Position numbers and translations under genes: made by a program. From the NCBI GenBank assembly GCA_016169945.1, contig JADLSH010000085.1, forward strand, positions 372,001 to 436,000: a stretch of DNA of 64,000 nt. The letters are read 5' to 3'. This stretch comes from Trachythela sp. YZ-2020 (Eukaryota; Cnidaria; Anthozoa; Malacalcyonacea; Clavulariidae). The stretch's first letter is position 1, and the number at the start of each line of letters is the position of its first letter. Positions 1-10,797 of this stretch are shown piece after piece. A model generated the notes under the pieces. It did no database searches, was not told where the DNA came from, and saw nothing but the letters and a program-made list of their open reading frames with translations.

Positions 1-609
1 ATACTATGGTATGCAAAGTTTAAAGGCGAAGACGTTACGTGCAGAAACTAGGTCATTTTGTTCATTTTGCATTTCAGGCAGCAACGAATCTGACACGTAC
101 CTTCACTGATTTAGTTCTCGCACTCTGACTCTCTTTGGTGGGGAGGGGGGGGGGCTCTGTTCTCTGGGAAGACTGGGAAGCGGCTGTGCTCTGGGAAGAC
201 TGGGAAACTCGCACTTATTTTGACTATTTGGCTGAATGTTAACCAGAGTCTTATCAATCTATATTTTGAACTAGAAGTTTGGGAATCTGACTTAAAAATC
301 CTCTTTTCGGCCGCGTTTTATCACTTTTCTAAGTTTCTCCTTTTTCTCCGCATTTTACCTTTCTTCCGTGTATATCGTTCATTCCGGATCCGCGTTCTAT
401 CCCAACCCCAAATCCTCGCTTAATTTTATGAAACATTATATCCTCTTAATTTGAACAAAAACTTCCCATTTATAAATATACACCTTTTACCGCAGGTAGA
501 AATACACGGTAAAGGCGATCCCATTACTCTGCAATTGAATGGCGATGAATCGGATTTTCTGTATATTTCTAGTTTTCTACTGTTCTCTTCTTTGTGCATG
601 TCTGTATGT
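1..609. other. No gene recognised; G-run and short direct repeat
   Basis: I see no convincing coding region here. There is a G-rich run near 137-154 and an 18-bp direct repeat (CTCTGGGAAGACTGGGAA) at about 163-180 and 190-207. Short ORFs have no recognisable motifs. Confidence 0.5.
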
Positions 610-611
610 TT

Positions 612-1700
612 CGTTATCAAAAATGTAAACATTGATAGATAATTGAAATAAAATTTTACTGTATTGTCTGCTAAGTCAAAGATTTTCTACCCACGTTAGG
701 GGGTTGACAGGCTTAGCAATATCATGCAAGGAGTAGATGATAACCATTACTAATTATCCATGTCAGGTGGAAATGCGGGCGAGTAAACGTGCGTACACGC
801 GGACGTGTGGGGATACGGACAGGGGTTTGGACACGCATTTTCGTCATATCTCTAGTACAGTTGTTGATCTTAAAGCCAACCATTCAAGATCCAGGGTTCA
901 AAGTATCAGTCATGTCTAACTCAAGAAAAGGTTTCGCTCCCTCGGTAAGTAACTCTAGAAGACGGTAAACTTCATTCAATACGCAAGCAGCGTTGTCTGA
1001 CATTCAGTCGAATAGGTGGTGTATTTTTACACCGCTGTAATGTTGCGAAATTAAACACAATGGCCGTCAACAATGGAAATGTGTTGGAAACTTATTGCAA
1101 TTAAAACGAAATAACATATACCTGGTGCCATTCTGGTATTCTACAGGACTTTATAGTTTGTTTGGGGTTATAATACGATCTGTGTTAACGGAGCAACGAT
1201 TTTTGACCTTTGACGGTGTGATGGTGCTTTTTAACCTTTCTTTATTATATTATAAATCAATAGATAACATTCTGCAGTGGTCTACACAGTTATAGTCATA
1301 ACGTGGCAAAACATCAGTGGTCGTGTAAAACAAGAAAAGATGAAAATAATACAGCGAAAGCGGAAAAGAAAAATGCTCACATGACGAAAATGCGTGACTA
1401 AAGTGCGTGTCCGTATTTCCGCACGTCTGCGTGTACGCTGCATGCACGTCTGCTTCCCTGCATTTCCACCTGACATGAATATAACACTGCATTTAAAACT
1501 ATTTCAAACCTAGTTTGAAAGTATTTTTGGATCAATGAAAATGGTTATCAGCCTAGTCCTTGCATGATGTTGTTAAGCCTGTATAATATATAGAACTCCC
1601 CATTAAATTTAACCCCCTAACCCGGGTAGAGAATCTTTGACTTATCAGAGAATACAGTAATATGTTATTTCAATTATCTATGAGTGTTTACATTTTTGAA
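612..1700. repeat. Fold-back (long inverted repeat) element
   Basis: The left arm at about 612-850 recurs in reverse complement at about 1375-1700. Shared blocks include the stretch ending in GGGGGTTGACAGGCTTAGCA and the block CATGTCAGGTGGAAATGC, with the same order and similar spacing. The central 500 bp is unpaired and holds no recognised gene. This is the layout of a non-autonomous inverted-repeat DNA element. No clear target-site duplication was found, so the family is open. Confidence 0.6.
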
Positions 1701-1840
1701 ATATGACCTTGAGTATAACACTACACTTTAAACTACTTAAAAGCTTGTTTTAAAAGTATATAATTATTCATGATTGAGTTTTGATCAGCCTGGCCTTTAT
1801 ACGACGTTGGCAATAGTTGCATATATAGGAAGATGGATGA
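1480..1840 (+). repeat. Imperfect direct duplication of fold-back arm end
   Basis: The block at about 1484-1585 (AAAACTATTTCAAACC, then ATCAGCCTAGTCCTTGC, then TATATAG) is repeated in diverged form at about 1725-1830, in the same orientation. It probably arose by tandem duplication next to the fold-back element. No coding content. Confidence 0.45.
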
Positions 1841-2750
1841 GTTTTCACATCATTGATTGGGTTGGAAATCACAGATGGTAACATTCGTTCCATATTTAGT
1901 CCACTCACCACCTCCACCTTCGTACCGAGATGTTTTGTGGTTTTGAAGCATATCGAACGGTATTTATACATGCCATTTGGCGTGATCTACGCAGTCTATA
2001 CAAAACAAAGCACGTCATTGGTTCGTGGTGCTTCTGAAAGAGCTGTGATTGGCTTGAAGATATTACGTTACTGAAATCATTTAGATCATGGCTGTCAACC
2101 ACGCAATGAGAGAGAATAATGAACGCCGATCATATAAAATCGGTTACATGCCTGTGACCTTCCCCACCCTATTTTGTTGCAGCGGAACTCATTATACGTG
2201 AACTTTGTACTTTATATGTCGGGACCTAGATCCAGGAATATATGAGCTGATTTACTTGGAATAGACTGTTGAAGGAAACATGTTCAAAAGACAATTATCA
2301 ACCTTCAATTTCCCTCCATATTCCTTCCTCTGTCTGTGTGTCTGTATTGCTATTTTCGGTCTACCAAGGACAAGGTCATTTTAATTGTGTCATTTTCCGC
2401 TAAAAAAATGCAGATTAAGAGAGCATGGTAAGCACTGTAATTACTGAATATACCTTGAACAGGTGGATTAAAACCCAATTTTCCTGTTTGCCGATTGCAC
2501 AAAACCGTATCACGTGCCGGTCCGCAAAACGCGTCATGTTCACTGCATGCTTGCAACCGGTCCACAATGAAACAATTATTGACCGGTCAATAATAAAACC
2601 GGAAGTGAGGCGCGAGATGTTCGCGTCTACAACTCGGTTTGCAAGTCGTTTAGAAGAAGATAATAATCTATTACTAGGGTACCTACAAGGTAGGGAATGC
2701 TGCGGGGACTGTTATTATTCTTTAGTTAAGAGATAAAGACGGAATACCAA
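1841..2750. other. No gene recognised
   Basis: The longest open frame here (2425-2736, 103 codons) has no recognised motif, no splice-site support and no repeat-family resemblance that I can see. I do not call it a gene. Confidence 0.4.
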
Positions 2751-2786
2751 GTGAATTATTGAGACTTTGACTATATAATATAAAAA

Positions 2787-2992
2787 CAGCGGGAAAACAG
2801 CGTGTTTTGTGGCCCCTCGACTTGTCTCGGGGCCACAAAACACGCTGTTTCCCTCGGTCTCAGTAAATACGTGATAATTAACAATTAGACAACGAGTCCG
2901 AGTTGTCTATGAGCGAATAGTCAACGAAGGCGAAGCCTGAGTTGACTATTCGCTCATAGACAACGAGGACGAGTTGTCTAATTGTTTTAGTA
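2787..2992. repeat. Hairpin-rich short MITE (two stem-loops)
   Basis: Two strong stem-loops lie side by side. The first (about 2791-2851) pairs AAACAGCGTGTTTTGTGGCC with its complement across an 11-nt loop. The second (about 2879-2986) has outer arms AACAATTAGACAACGAG and inner arms TATGAGCGAATAGTC around a GGCGAAGCC centre. A diverged relative lies at 8490-8601. The symmetry suggests a miniature inverted-repeat element. Confidence 0.6.
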
Positions 2993-2999
2993 CACACCT

Positions 3000-3793
3000 T
3001 GTATAGATAGATATACCCATATTACGAACTGGTACACAAATGTGTTTGGGAGTGAAATTAGATGAAAATCTTAATTGGGACAGTCACATTGAAATTATAT
3101 GCAAGAAGGCGAGTGCAGCTATTGGCGCTATGAAACGTATAAAGCCCTTTGTTCCAATGCATACCTTAGAATCTATTTATAAAAGTCTTGTGCAGCCCTA
3201 GTTTGATTATTGTTCTCCCCTGTGGGACACTGTGGTAAGTTGCTAAGAGACAAGTTGCAAAGATTTCAGTTTCGTGCAGCAAGAGTCTTAACGGGTGCTA
3301 ATTATGATACTCATTCAGCTGATCTTCTTAACACGCTTTCTTGGGACACACTTGAAAATAGACGGTCTGGTGCCAAGTCAGTATTAATGTATAAAATACT
3401 TAATGACCACACTGCGCCGGGTCTTCGGGGGTCCTTTGTGAGAAGAGAAATAGATCAAACTAATTATCATCTCCGAAGTACTGCAACAGATCTTACACTT
3501 CCGAAGCCGAAACGAGAATTTCTTAAAAAAGCTTGAAATATAGCGGCGCTATGCTCTGAAATCGACTCCCAAATGAAGCAAAATTGGCCGAGTCGCTTAA
3601 GCATTCGTTTAAGTCAATATTTGGATAATGACATGCTTCCTAGTTATCATATATTATATGTGTGTTAGTATTTAGTGTACCTTTCTTTTTAATGTTTTTA
3701 ATACTTAAACACGCCCCCTATGTAAACCAGCCTAGAGTTGATGGGGCTAGCGTGTTCTCTATTTTGATTTTAAATAAAGTATTACCTACCTAC
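3000..3793 (+). mobile_element. 5'-truncated LINE: end of ORF2 plus 3' tail
   Basis: The translated sequence shows the typical region just after the reverse transcriptase core of Jockey/CR1/L2-type LINEs: LGVKLDENLNWDSHIE near 3040-3090, then a stretch ending in YCSPLWD. An in-frame stop and a frameshift near 3200-3235 break it. The frame then continues at 3210-3536 (LLRDKLQRFQFRAARVLTG and on). After the stop an AT-rich 3' UTR ends in AATAAAGTATTACCTACCTACC-like sequence, that is, a short tandem 4-mer tail typical of LINEs that end in microsatellite-like repeats. The endonuclease and RT core are absent, so this is a dead 5'-truncated copy. Confidence 0.8.
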
Positions 3794-3939
3794 CATATAT
3801 TAATTTCGAAAAAATAATCCATACACCGTGTAATTTTTAAAATAATTTTATTCAATTTTAATTTATACGCACGCGCGAACTCACGCGACATCACATGACA
3901 TGTAAACACGTGAAAATTATAAGGATCAACTGTCAGAAG

Positions 3940-5105
3940 CAGAGGAGGTTGGACAGCATGCCGCAAAGCATCATGGGTAATGAGCGTATGTTTCCACGTG
4001 CGGCCTTTAGGCGTTGACTGTCGTGAAGTCAACATCTCTGGTCATAGCAAATTCTGCGAAAATGGACGCTATTGATCCAGAGACTCATTATGGATGTGTT
4101 TAGTGTTTGTGTATCGATGTATAACAAGGCTCTTTGAGTCCGTTTAATGGATTTATTTGTGCAGAAATCTCAAAGGCTGCGTGTGATCGACTGGTCTTGT
4201 GGTGAATATAAATGTTGTGTTGAAAATTCTATATATGTATTTGTGGACACATCTCTGCATCGGATTAATACAATATGACGACGTACAGCCTACATAATAT
4301 CAAAATAACGTTTATCATACAAAATACTGCTCACATAGGTAGATCAATAGTTATTGAAATAGCATGGATACATTCCAGGAAAAAAATTGAATAACAATGA
4401 CAAAATATTCGATATTTGCGAGTCGAGTGGGCCGTCAGACAACAAAATTGCAGACAGAGCCAGACACTAGCCCAGATATAAAATCTCTAAACAACACGCA
4501 AATAACTCCTAAATTCATTCAAAAGTACTTTAACGCTTACTCTAAAGAATAACGCTCTTTATATTAAAGAAGTTTCAAGATTCATTGGGAAAAACAAAGC
4601 TTTGGTGGAGCAATGTCGTCAGGCGCAATAAGGTGCCATTTTGGCAAAAGTTGAAATGAGTATGGTCACTTCAATACCGAATATCTCGAAAACTGCCGGG
4701 GGACCTCTAGGACCCCTCCAGCAGATTTTTAGTTTATACATTTATCTTGACTTTTTTGCAAAAAATAGAAAAATCGAACCATGGGAATTCTAGATATTTT
4801 ATTTTGAAAGTTGTAAACAGACGCGGCCTTGAGTCATCACGTAACGAAGACACGGCAAACTTTGATGCTCAAAATAAGTTTAAAAATGACACTTACCTCA
4901 GGTTTTCGCAGATATCGCAAATCCTTATATAATATGAACGCCACACTTGCTTTTTTATAGATTTTTAAAAATATTAATATGTATTTTTCAAGTGTTTCTG
5001 CGTGCAATGCAAATTACACGACCAAGAATTTTGACAAACACGATGGAAAAATAGCGCGATTTCATTGGTCGAGAAATTCACGTGACAGCTGTCCAACCTC
5101 CTCTG
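3940..5105 (-). mobile_element. Short Mutator-like inverted-repeat element (copy 1)
   Basis: The ends are inverted: CAGAGGAGGTTGGACAGC at 3940-3957 and its complement at 5088-5105. The interior matches the element at 33428-36649 in opposite orientation. Shared blocks include GCAAAGCATCATGGGTAATG, the region near 4255-4330 and the region near 4560-4720. This copy lacks both the roughly 500-bp block found at 35830-36340 and the insertion at 34288-35450. No matching flanking duplication is visible here, unlike the second copy. No transposase is encoded. Confidence 0.75.
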
Positions 5106-5905
5106 TTTCTACATAATCCTTTGTTGTTCAGCGAATGTGGTCTCTTTTGAAGAATACGAGGTGTTGTTGTGTAACTGCGTTGTTCTTTTGGCCCAACGTT
5201 ACGGGGAGACGTATTCTTCAGTTGATCTTCGAAAGAAGCTCACAAGATGATGTCCGTTAATATATGAAATAAGTTAGAGCCATATTGTTTGTTGCACTGG
5301 TTTGTAGACGGGGAACTGTTGTTTTCTATTTTAGAGTATGTATAGCGTAATGGAGCGGGTTCCGTTTCACGTTATATCGGTTCTTTATTTGTCTCCCCGC
5401 CCTAGCCTAGCTATATTCATGTAGGTATATTTCTTACTATATCAGTATATGCACTTTATTACTATATCAGTATATGCACCGACATTTAACTTTCAAAGGT
5501 GTCCACTCTGTTGGCGCATTCGCCGGAAACGTGTACACGGAAGACGAATACCAAAAGAGAACATTGTGTATTCAAACTAATGCCCTATACGTGCGGACTT
5601 AGAAAAGCGTGTATTTGCGTTGTGGTAGGGTTATATAATTCATAGTTTCCGTGCCCTCTATAGTGAAATGTGCTTTTACATCTAGAGATTCTAAAAAGAT
5701 GATGCTTTAAGACGGTTATGCTGGGAGCAAAAATAATGTACGATTTCCAACATATTTGGGCGTGCCTGAGTGAACCCCATAGTTTCATGGCTAACAGAGT
5801 TCGTTTGAACGCTGTGCATTATGGTGCGTGCGGTACGTCCAGGAACTTCTATCACAGTTATTAAATCCCACCGGCTCTTTGACTCGTTCTACGCAATTTA
5901 TAATT
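5106..5905. other. No gene recognised; small tandem duplication
   Basis: No coding signal was seen. A block containing ACTATATCAGTATATGCAC is duplicated in tandem near 5436-5480. Confidence 0.4.
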
Positions 5906-5907
5906 TT

Positions 5908-6000
5908 CAATAGGCCATATCACGAATTAGAGCATTATGGGATATATTTTGGTTTTGGAGGTATGTTCAAATTTCAAGATGGCGGCGGCGCGCGGGTAAA
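5908..6000 (+). repeat. Single arm copy of the 7.9-8.2 kb fold-back
   Basis: The block running from GGCCATATCACGAATTAGAG to AAGATGGCGGCGGCGCGC matches each arm of the palindrome at 7930-8216, with a few differences. It is a solo or truncated copy of that repeat. Confidence 0.65.
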
Positions 6001-6264
6001 CATTCGTAGTATTTCTCCCTGGCTTTCTACCCGTGTTCGTGTTTCCAAGTTGCAGTTCTCAAGAGACTTTGGAAGCTGACTTTTTTAAATAGGTTAGTAA
6101 CTAAGTTTTGTCTAATACTGTATATATTCAAATTATGTTCGTTTAATATCGTTCATTGCTCACTAGGGCCACCGGCCACTAAGCTTGACGCTCTATTAAA
6201 ATAGTCTAATCTTTTGGGTAATATAGTACTTTTATTTTATGTATTAGTACATCGATCTCAGCCA

Positions 6265-6395
6265 GTTGATATGGTGAATGTTTGCTGTGCTCCTATTGCT
6301 GTTTATAATATTTGCTGTACTATTAATGTTTGCTGTGCTACTGTGCTATTAATGTTTGCTATGCTATATAATGTTTGCTGTGCTATTGTGTTTAT
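6265..6395 (+). repeat. Imperfect tandem repeat around TGTTTGCTGTGCTATTA
   Basis: At least five imperfect copies of a roughly 18-25-bp unit (AATGTTTGCTGTGCTATTA-like) run in the same direction. A short open frame across it is a by-product of the repeat. Confidence 0.6.
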
Positions 6396-6399
6396 ATAA

Positions 6400-7925
6400 A
6401 AGCCACTTAAGTTACAGCATAATTAAGATGTAAATATGTATATAAATGTATTACAAAGAGTCGGCTAGCCAACAGGTCAGAGTAACAGAGCAGCAGTTTT
6501 GCATTAGTGGTATAACATTAAATATGTTAGCCCTGTACCTATTAATCTGTTGTTTGACCAAAATGAATCCATGATTCATTCAATCTTCAATAAAATTATT
6601 ATTCTATTTTTCTTGTATCATTATAATAATAATTTTCTTGTATTCTATTTTTCTTGTATCTTGTATATTTGTATTTCAATGATAAATTAAGATCATTGCA
6701 CAAATTTAACATTTTCTATGGAAAAAATATAAATGCCTTTTAAACCATGCATGTTGCAAGTTACTACCTGCAATTTTTGGTCTATAGACAGTATGAACCA
6801 TGAGAGTCATTGGGATATATTGGATAATAATCATATTGTGTTATTTACAGTTTATTTTGAATGGTTAGTTGCAATTCATGCCAATCAATCCTGACAAATA
6901 TTACACTTTAGCTAAATGGTACAGGTTCACAGATTTTATAAATGTTTAAAAAACTATCTCTTGTATGATTTGACATTTTCTTTTAGTGTCATGAGTGTTG
7001 TAGAAATGTACCCACTCTTCTCCATGTCTGAAACCATGTGGACTGTGGACTGCTTATGAAAAAATTCTGATCTTGCTTCTGGTTACTTTCCTTGGGCGTG
7101 GATCAGCCAAGAGCAGCAACCAGACGTGACGGACTCTGATAGCGTGTCTTGACTGAATAATTTCTCCAAGGCATGCAAGATGGCAGAAACATGCACACAA
7201 GACTCTGAAAGACTCAGGAACAATTTTTTTATTCACATAAGCCTTCATATTATTGTGAATAACAGTCTGAAGCACTGATTAAAGCACTTTACACTTTATG
7301 TTATAACGGTATATTTTGTCTTATCATCATCCAAAGGGCATACACATAAAATGATTATTTTCACAAGGGCAGTCTTTCAAGTAAATACAGCAAACACAAC
7401 AAATATTTAAAACAGAATTTATTGAGAAAAAAAATACAAAGTATGATTTATCTTTAATCTATTTGGGCTTACCCGGCTGTACATTCGCAATGTGCCATTT
7501 TTATTCCCTGCAAACCATTGCAGTAAATATATACACGGTAAACTCGATCTTTCTTCATCGTTGGTCTCACCATGCCTCGGTAATGCCATTATGCCATTCT
7601 ACCACAGTTACATGCTTCGAACGAAACAGGTTATGTCCTTGGCTGAGGGCTTCAGGGCTCGAAAATCACCTTGACATCCAGTAGATACTGCAACCTTGTC
7701 AACGAGATAGTCATAGATCACAGAGCGGACAACTCTTGAATATTGTCGCAAGTTTCAATTCGAAATAGATTCAAAGAATAAATTCATATCCTCATCAACA
7801 TGTATATTTGCATCCACGATTCATTAGCATAAACACGTCCATTCAAAACAACATTAAATGTTGGTAGCAATCATCTTACCTTTCAACTAATACTTTGTTT
7901 ACACCAGAAACCTTTTCGTTTCTCG
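6400..7925. other. No gene recognised; AT-rich intergenic
   Basis: I found no domain-bearing frame. TATTCTATTTTTCTTGTATC recurs locally near 6600-6660. Short ORFs at 7054-7275 and 7463-7684 have no recognisable family. Confidence 0.4.
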
Positions 7926-7929
7926 TACG

Positions 7930-8216
7930 CAAGAAGTTCCTCAAAATATCACAATGTAATGTGAACAAAACCTCGGCGATAACTCCGGGATATATTTTAC
8001 CGCGCGCCGCCGCCATCTTGAAACATGAATATACCTCCAAAACCAAAATATATCCCATGATGCTCTAATTCGTGATATGGCCTAATCACGAATTAGAGCA
8101 TCATGGGATATATTTTGGTTTTGGAGGTATATTCATGTTTCAAGATGGCGGCGGCGCGCTATATCCCGGAGTTATCGCCGAGGTTTTGTTCACATTACAT
8201 TGTGATATTTTGAGAT
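7930..8216. repeat. Near-perfect palindrome with GC-rich AAGATGGCGGC arms
   Basis: Two arms of about 140 bp meet head to head near 8085. Each arm carries CACAATGTAATGTGAACAAA, CCTCGGCGATAACTCCGG, GCGCCGCCGCCATCTTG and CCATGATGCTCTAATTCGTG, or their complements. The arms are nearly identical, so the duplication is recent or maintained by conversion. The AAGATGGCGGC core resembles the YY1-type promoter motif of animals, but no adjoining gene supports a promoter role. Confidence 0.8.
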
Positions 8217-8334
8217 GAGCGTCCCGGAACTTCTGTCAATAATGCGTAAAGCCCACCGAGGTTTCCCGCCTCGTCTTCTTGCGATATTTACAATGTTACA
8301 GTCGATCACATGTCATATATTTGCATGTATATAT

Positions 8335-8460
8335 TTTACAGATCCACGTTTTACAAGTCGATATATGTTTTACAAGTCCATGTTTTACAAGTCCACGTTT
8401 TACAAGCCCGTTTTACGGCAAGTATATGTTTTACGGCAAGTCCATGTTTTACAACATGCC
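8335..8460 (+). repeat. Minisatellite, unit about 18 bp (GTTTTACAAGTCCATG)
   Basis: Six to seven tandem copies of GTTTTACAAGTCCAYG-like units are present, some with a GGCAAGT variant. The overlapping short ORFs in all three frames are produced by the repeat and are not genes. Confidence 0.75.
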
Positions 8461-8489
8461 GTAATTTCCTGCTGTATGTCAAGTGCATA

Positions 8490-8601
8490 TTTAACAATTA
8501 GATTATGAGCTCAAGATTTCTATGAGGTGATAGTTGACGAGGGCGAAGCCTGAATGAACTATCATCTCATAGAAATCGAGAGCGAATAATCTTATTGTTT
8601 T
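8490..8601. repeat. Hairpin MITE, relative of 2879-2986
   Basis: The arms read from AACAATTAGATTATGAGC on the left to its near-complement on the right, around GGGCGAAGCC. The same terminal AACAATTAGA and centre GGCGAAGCC occur in the 2.9-kb element, so these are two members of one family. A further small inverted repeat (GCTACTCGCTATCTA / TAGATAGTGAGTAGC) follows at about 8695-8735. Confidence 0.6.
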
Positions 8602-8739
8602 AGTAGAAACCAGAAAGAAAACAGTATTTCAAAACATTTTTCATAATTTATTGAAATAAATTCGTTAAAAATCGCGCCGAGGAGATGGCTGTTTCGCTAC
8701 TCGCTATCTATCGACAATTAGATAGTGAGTAGCGTAGCC

Positions 8740-9105
8740 AATCAAATTACAGCATTTGCAATAGTATAGTACTAGTATGATTCTCCTAAATAGCTATAGT
8801 TCATGCTATATCAAATTACTATATACATAAATTTAGTACCACATGAAAATGTTAGTACTGCAGCTGTATTTTCGTCCTCTATAACATAGTAACTGGAATC
8901 TTTGTTTACCTGAACTCACTATCGTAAGTACATAAGGTAGACAATTCATTTTTAGATAATGCTGTTTAACCCATCCAAACATCGTTATTGTTATTGGACG
9001 TGGCTAATTAAATATTCAAAATACCTTGAACAATATCAAGACTAAACAATGTCATTTGGCAATGAGATCGATTCATTCTCATGCCTTTTTGTTACCGTTT
9101 AAACT
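8740..9105. other. No gene recognised
   Basis: AT-rich sequence with no repeat or coding structure that I can support. Confidence 0.4.
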
Positions 9106-9124
9106 TCAAAAAGTGTCCGAATGT

Positions 9125-9515
9125 ATACGTGCTGATATATAGTTATATGTTTTATAGTCAATTGTGATCGACTGAGTAAATAGACTCACTACCCAATCTA
9201 TTAAACTTCATAACTCGATACACACGAATTCATGCATATATTGATTTAGTTATGCATATATGTTTTATAGTCAATTGTGATCGACTGAGTAAATAGACTC
9301 ACTACCAGCAGGGTTGCCAGATTTGATGAATAAATAAGCCAAACATTGTTATAAGCGGCCTTTTGATCTCATTGTTAAATTCTAAGAAAAGAGAGATTAT
9401 GATAATATTTTTTGGCTTATTTATTCATCAAATCTGGCAACCTAATGACTCACTACCCAATCTATTAAACTTCATGGCTCGATACACACTAATTCATGCA
9501 TATATTGATCAAGTT
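9125..9515 (+). repeat. Tandem duplication interrupted by a small MITE
   Basis: A roughly 125-bp unit (TTATAGTCAATTGTGATCGACTGAG ... TTCATGCATATATTGAT) is present twice in tandem. The second unit is split by an insertion at about 9308-9442 with inverted ends GGTTGCCAGATTTGATGAA / TTCATCAAATCTGGCAACC and AAATAAGCCAAA subterminal arms. GACTCACTACC lies on both sides of the insert, either as a target duplication or left over from the older tandem repeat. Confidence 0.7.
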
Positions 9516-9849
9516 ACTGCCAGCATAGTTCAGCTACGTACAATATTAATATTCGTATAATACATCCGAAGAACAAGATTATATATGAGGTAAGTTAAGC
9601 AATCTTTGCTTCATTCACAGCTTATATTCTGTACAAATTTACTAACTGTAATTCTGTATGTAAGGCAACAAATAGCCCATATCGTGCTTTCCACGGTTAA
9701 GTAGAGGTGGCGGCTCTGAGGTTTTGAGTTTTGAATTTCTCAGAGGACAACCATAGGCATAGCTAAATTGGGTTAGCCGCATACTAATTGTAAACCATCC
9801 ACTATATATTCTATAACAAAATGGAATATAACAAACTTGAGCATGTTTA

Positions 9850-9935
9850 TAAACTATTCGCACCAGTCCCTTCCATAGCGAGTATAAGAATCCAGCAACA
9901 CTGCATTCGGCTCACTTTTCAAGTAGCTAGCGAGA
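9850..9935 (+). repeat. Dispersed 85-bp repeat, second copy at 13072-13150
   Basis: Sequence from CTATTCGCACCAGTCCCTTC through TCACTTTTCAAGTAGCTAGC is repeated with about 90 percent identity by eye at 13072-13150. It is probably a fragment of an uncharacterised dispersed element. Confidence 0.6.
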
Positions 9936-10119
9936 CCTGCACATCTAAATCTCCTAGCTCGCTGTTGAAGATGGCCAAAAACCATGATGTTGCGGAGCAA
10001 GTGCCCTATGCTGATAATATTGAAGCAGATCACGCTGTTGTCGCTCAGATTCAGCTTCAGATAAAGGTTGTATATATTATACGCTTTCTTAGGTCTAATA
10101 GCTCTTTGTCGCTGTAGTC

Positions 10120-10797
10120 ATTTATTAAGCTTTTCTATAGTTTACTAATGTCGCAACAGTTTATTCCCATACTTCCTTCAGTGCACTTTAAGATTCTCGT
10201 ATTGAAATCGCAAAAGCTTTTTGACGCCTTCATGGTTTAGGCTTTCTTTTGCTTTCATTATTCTTACAATATGCAGATTTTGGTTCAGCATGAGAGGAAC
10301 TGAGTAGTCTTTAGCAGTGCATAATTCCAACGCCTTTAGTACACGCTTACTGATGTTAACAAAATGCATTCTAGCATGCAAAATCCTAATACTTTTAGTC
10401 TTCGTTCTCTCCATGAGTACAACAAATGTGTGTATGTGAGTGTCATGTATGTTCGTGTGTCCTGATATATTTTTAGTTTCCATATCAGGGATTTTTGCAG
10501 AACAGTACTGAATGTATTTGCTAACGCACACAATATATATGCCCATCCTGGTTGTGCCCTTCTTTTATACATCTAAAAGAGCTGGCGCAGTGATTACCCT
10601 TAGCCATACCATACCATGCTCTATCAGGGCGTCAACTCGCGGATATTATTACTCATGTTGGATGGCGCACTGCTCCTACCGCTACCTATTATACATCAAA
10701 CTCGCTCAGGTTATTCCTCCAGGTGGACCATCTTAACTGCTTTCGACAATCGACTAAACCCTCATAGTCAGGCAGATAGAGGTACGATGGCGTAAGG
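10120..10797. other. No gene recognised
   Basis: A 122-codon open frame on the minus strand (10178-10546) lacks recognisable motifs and splice context. I regard it as chance. Confidence 0.4.

Noticed and set aside
3931..5114. 9-bp target duplication at the shorter Mutator-like copy
   Set aside because: TGTCAGAAG on the left and TTTCTACAT on the right do not match, unlike the second copy.
9970..10070. Possible first exon starting MAKNHDVAEQVPYADN
   Set aside because: It has protein-like composition and an AAAG/GTTGTA boundary, but the donor is weak and no further exon or homologue could be recognised.
10178..10546. 122-codon minus-strand frame
   Set aside because: No domain, no splice signals and ordinary AT-rich composition.
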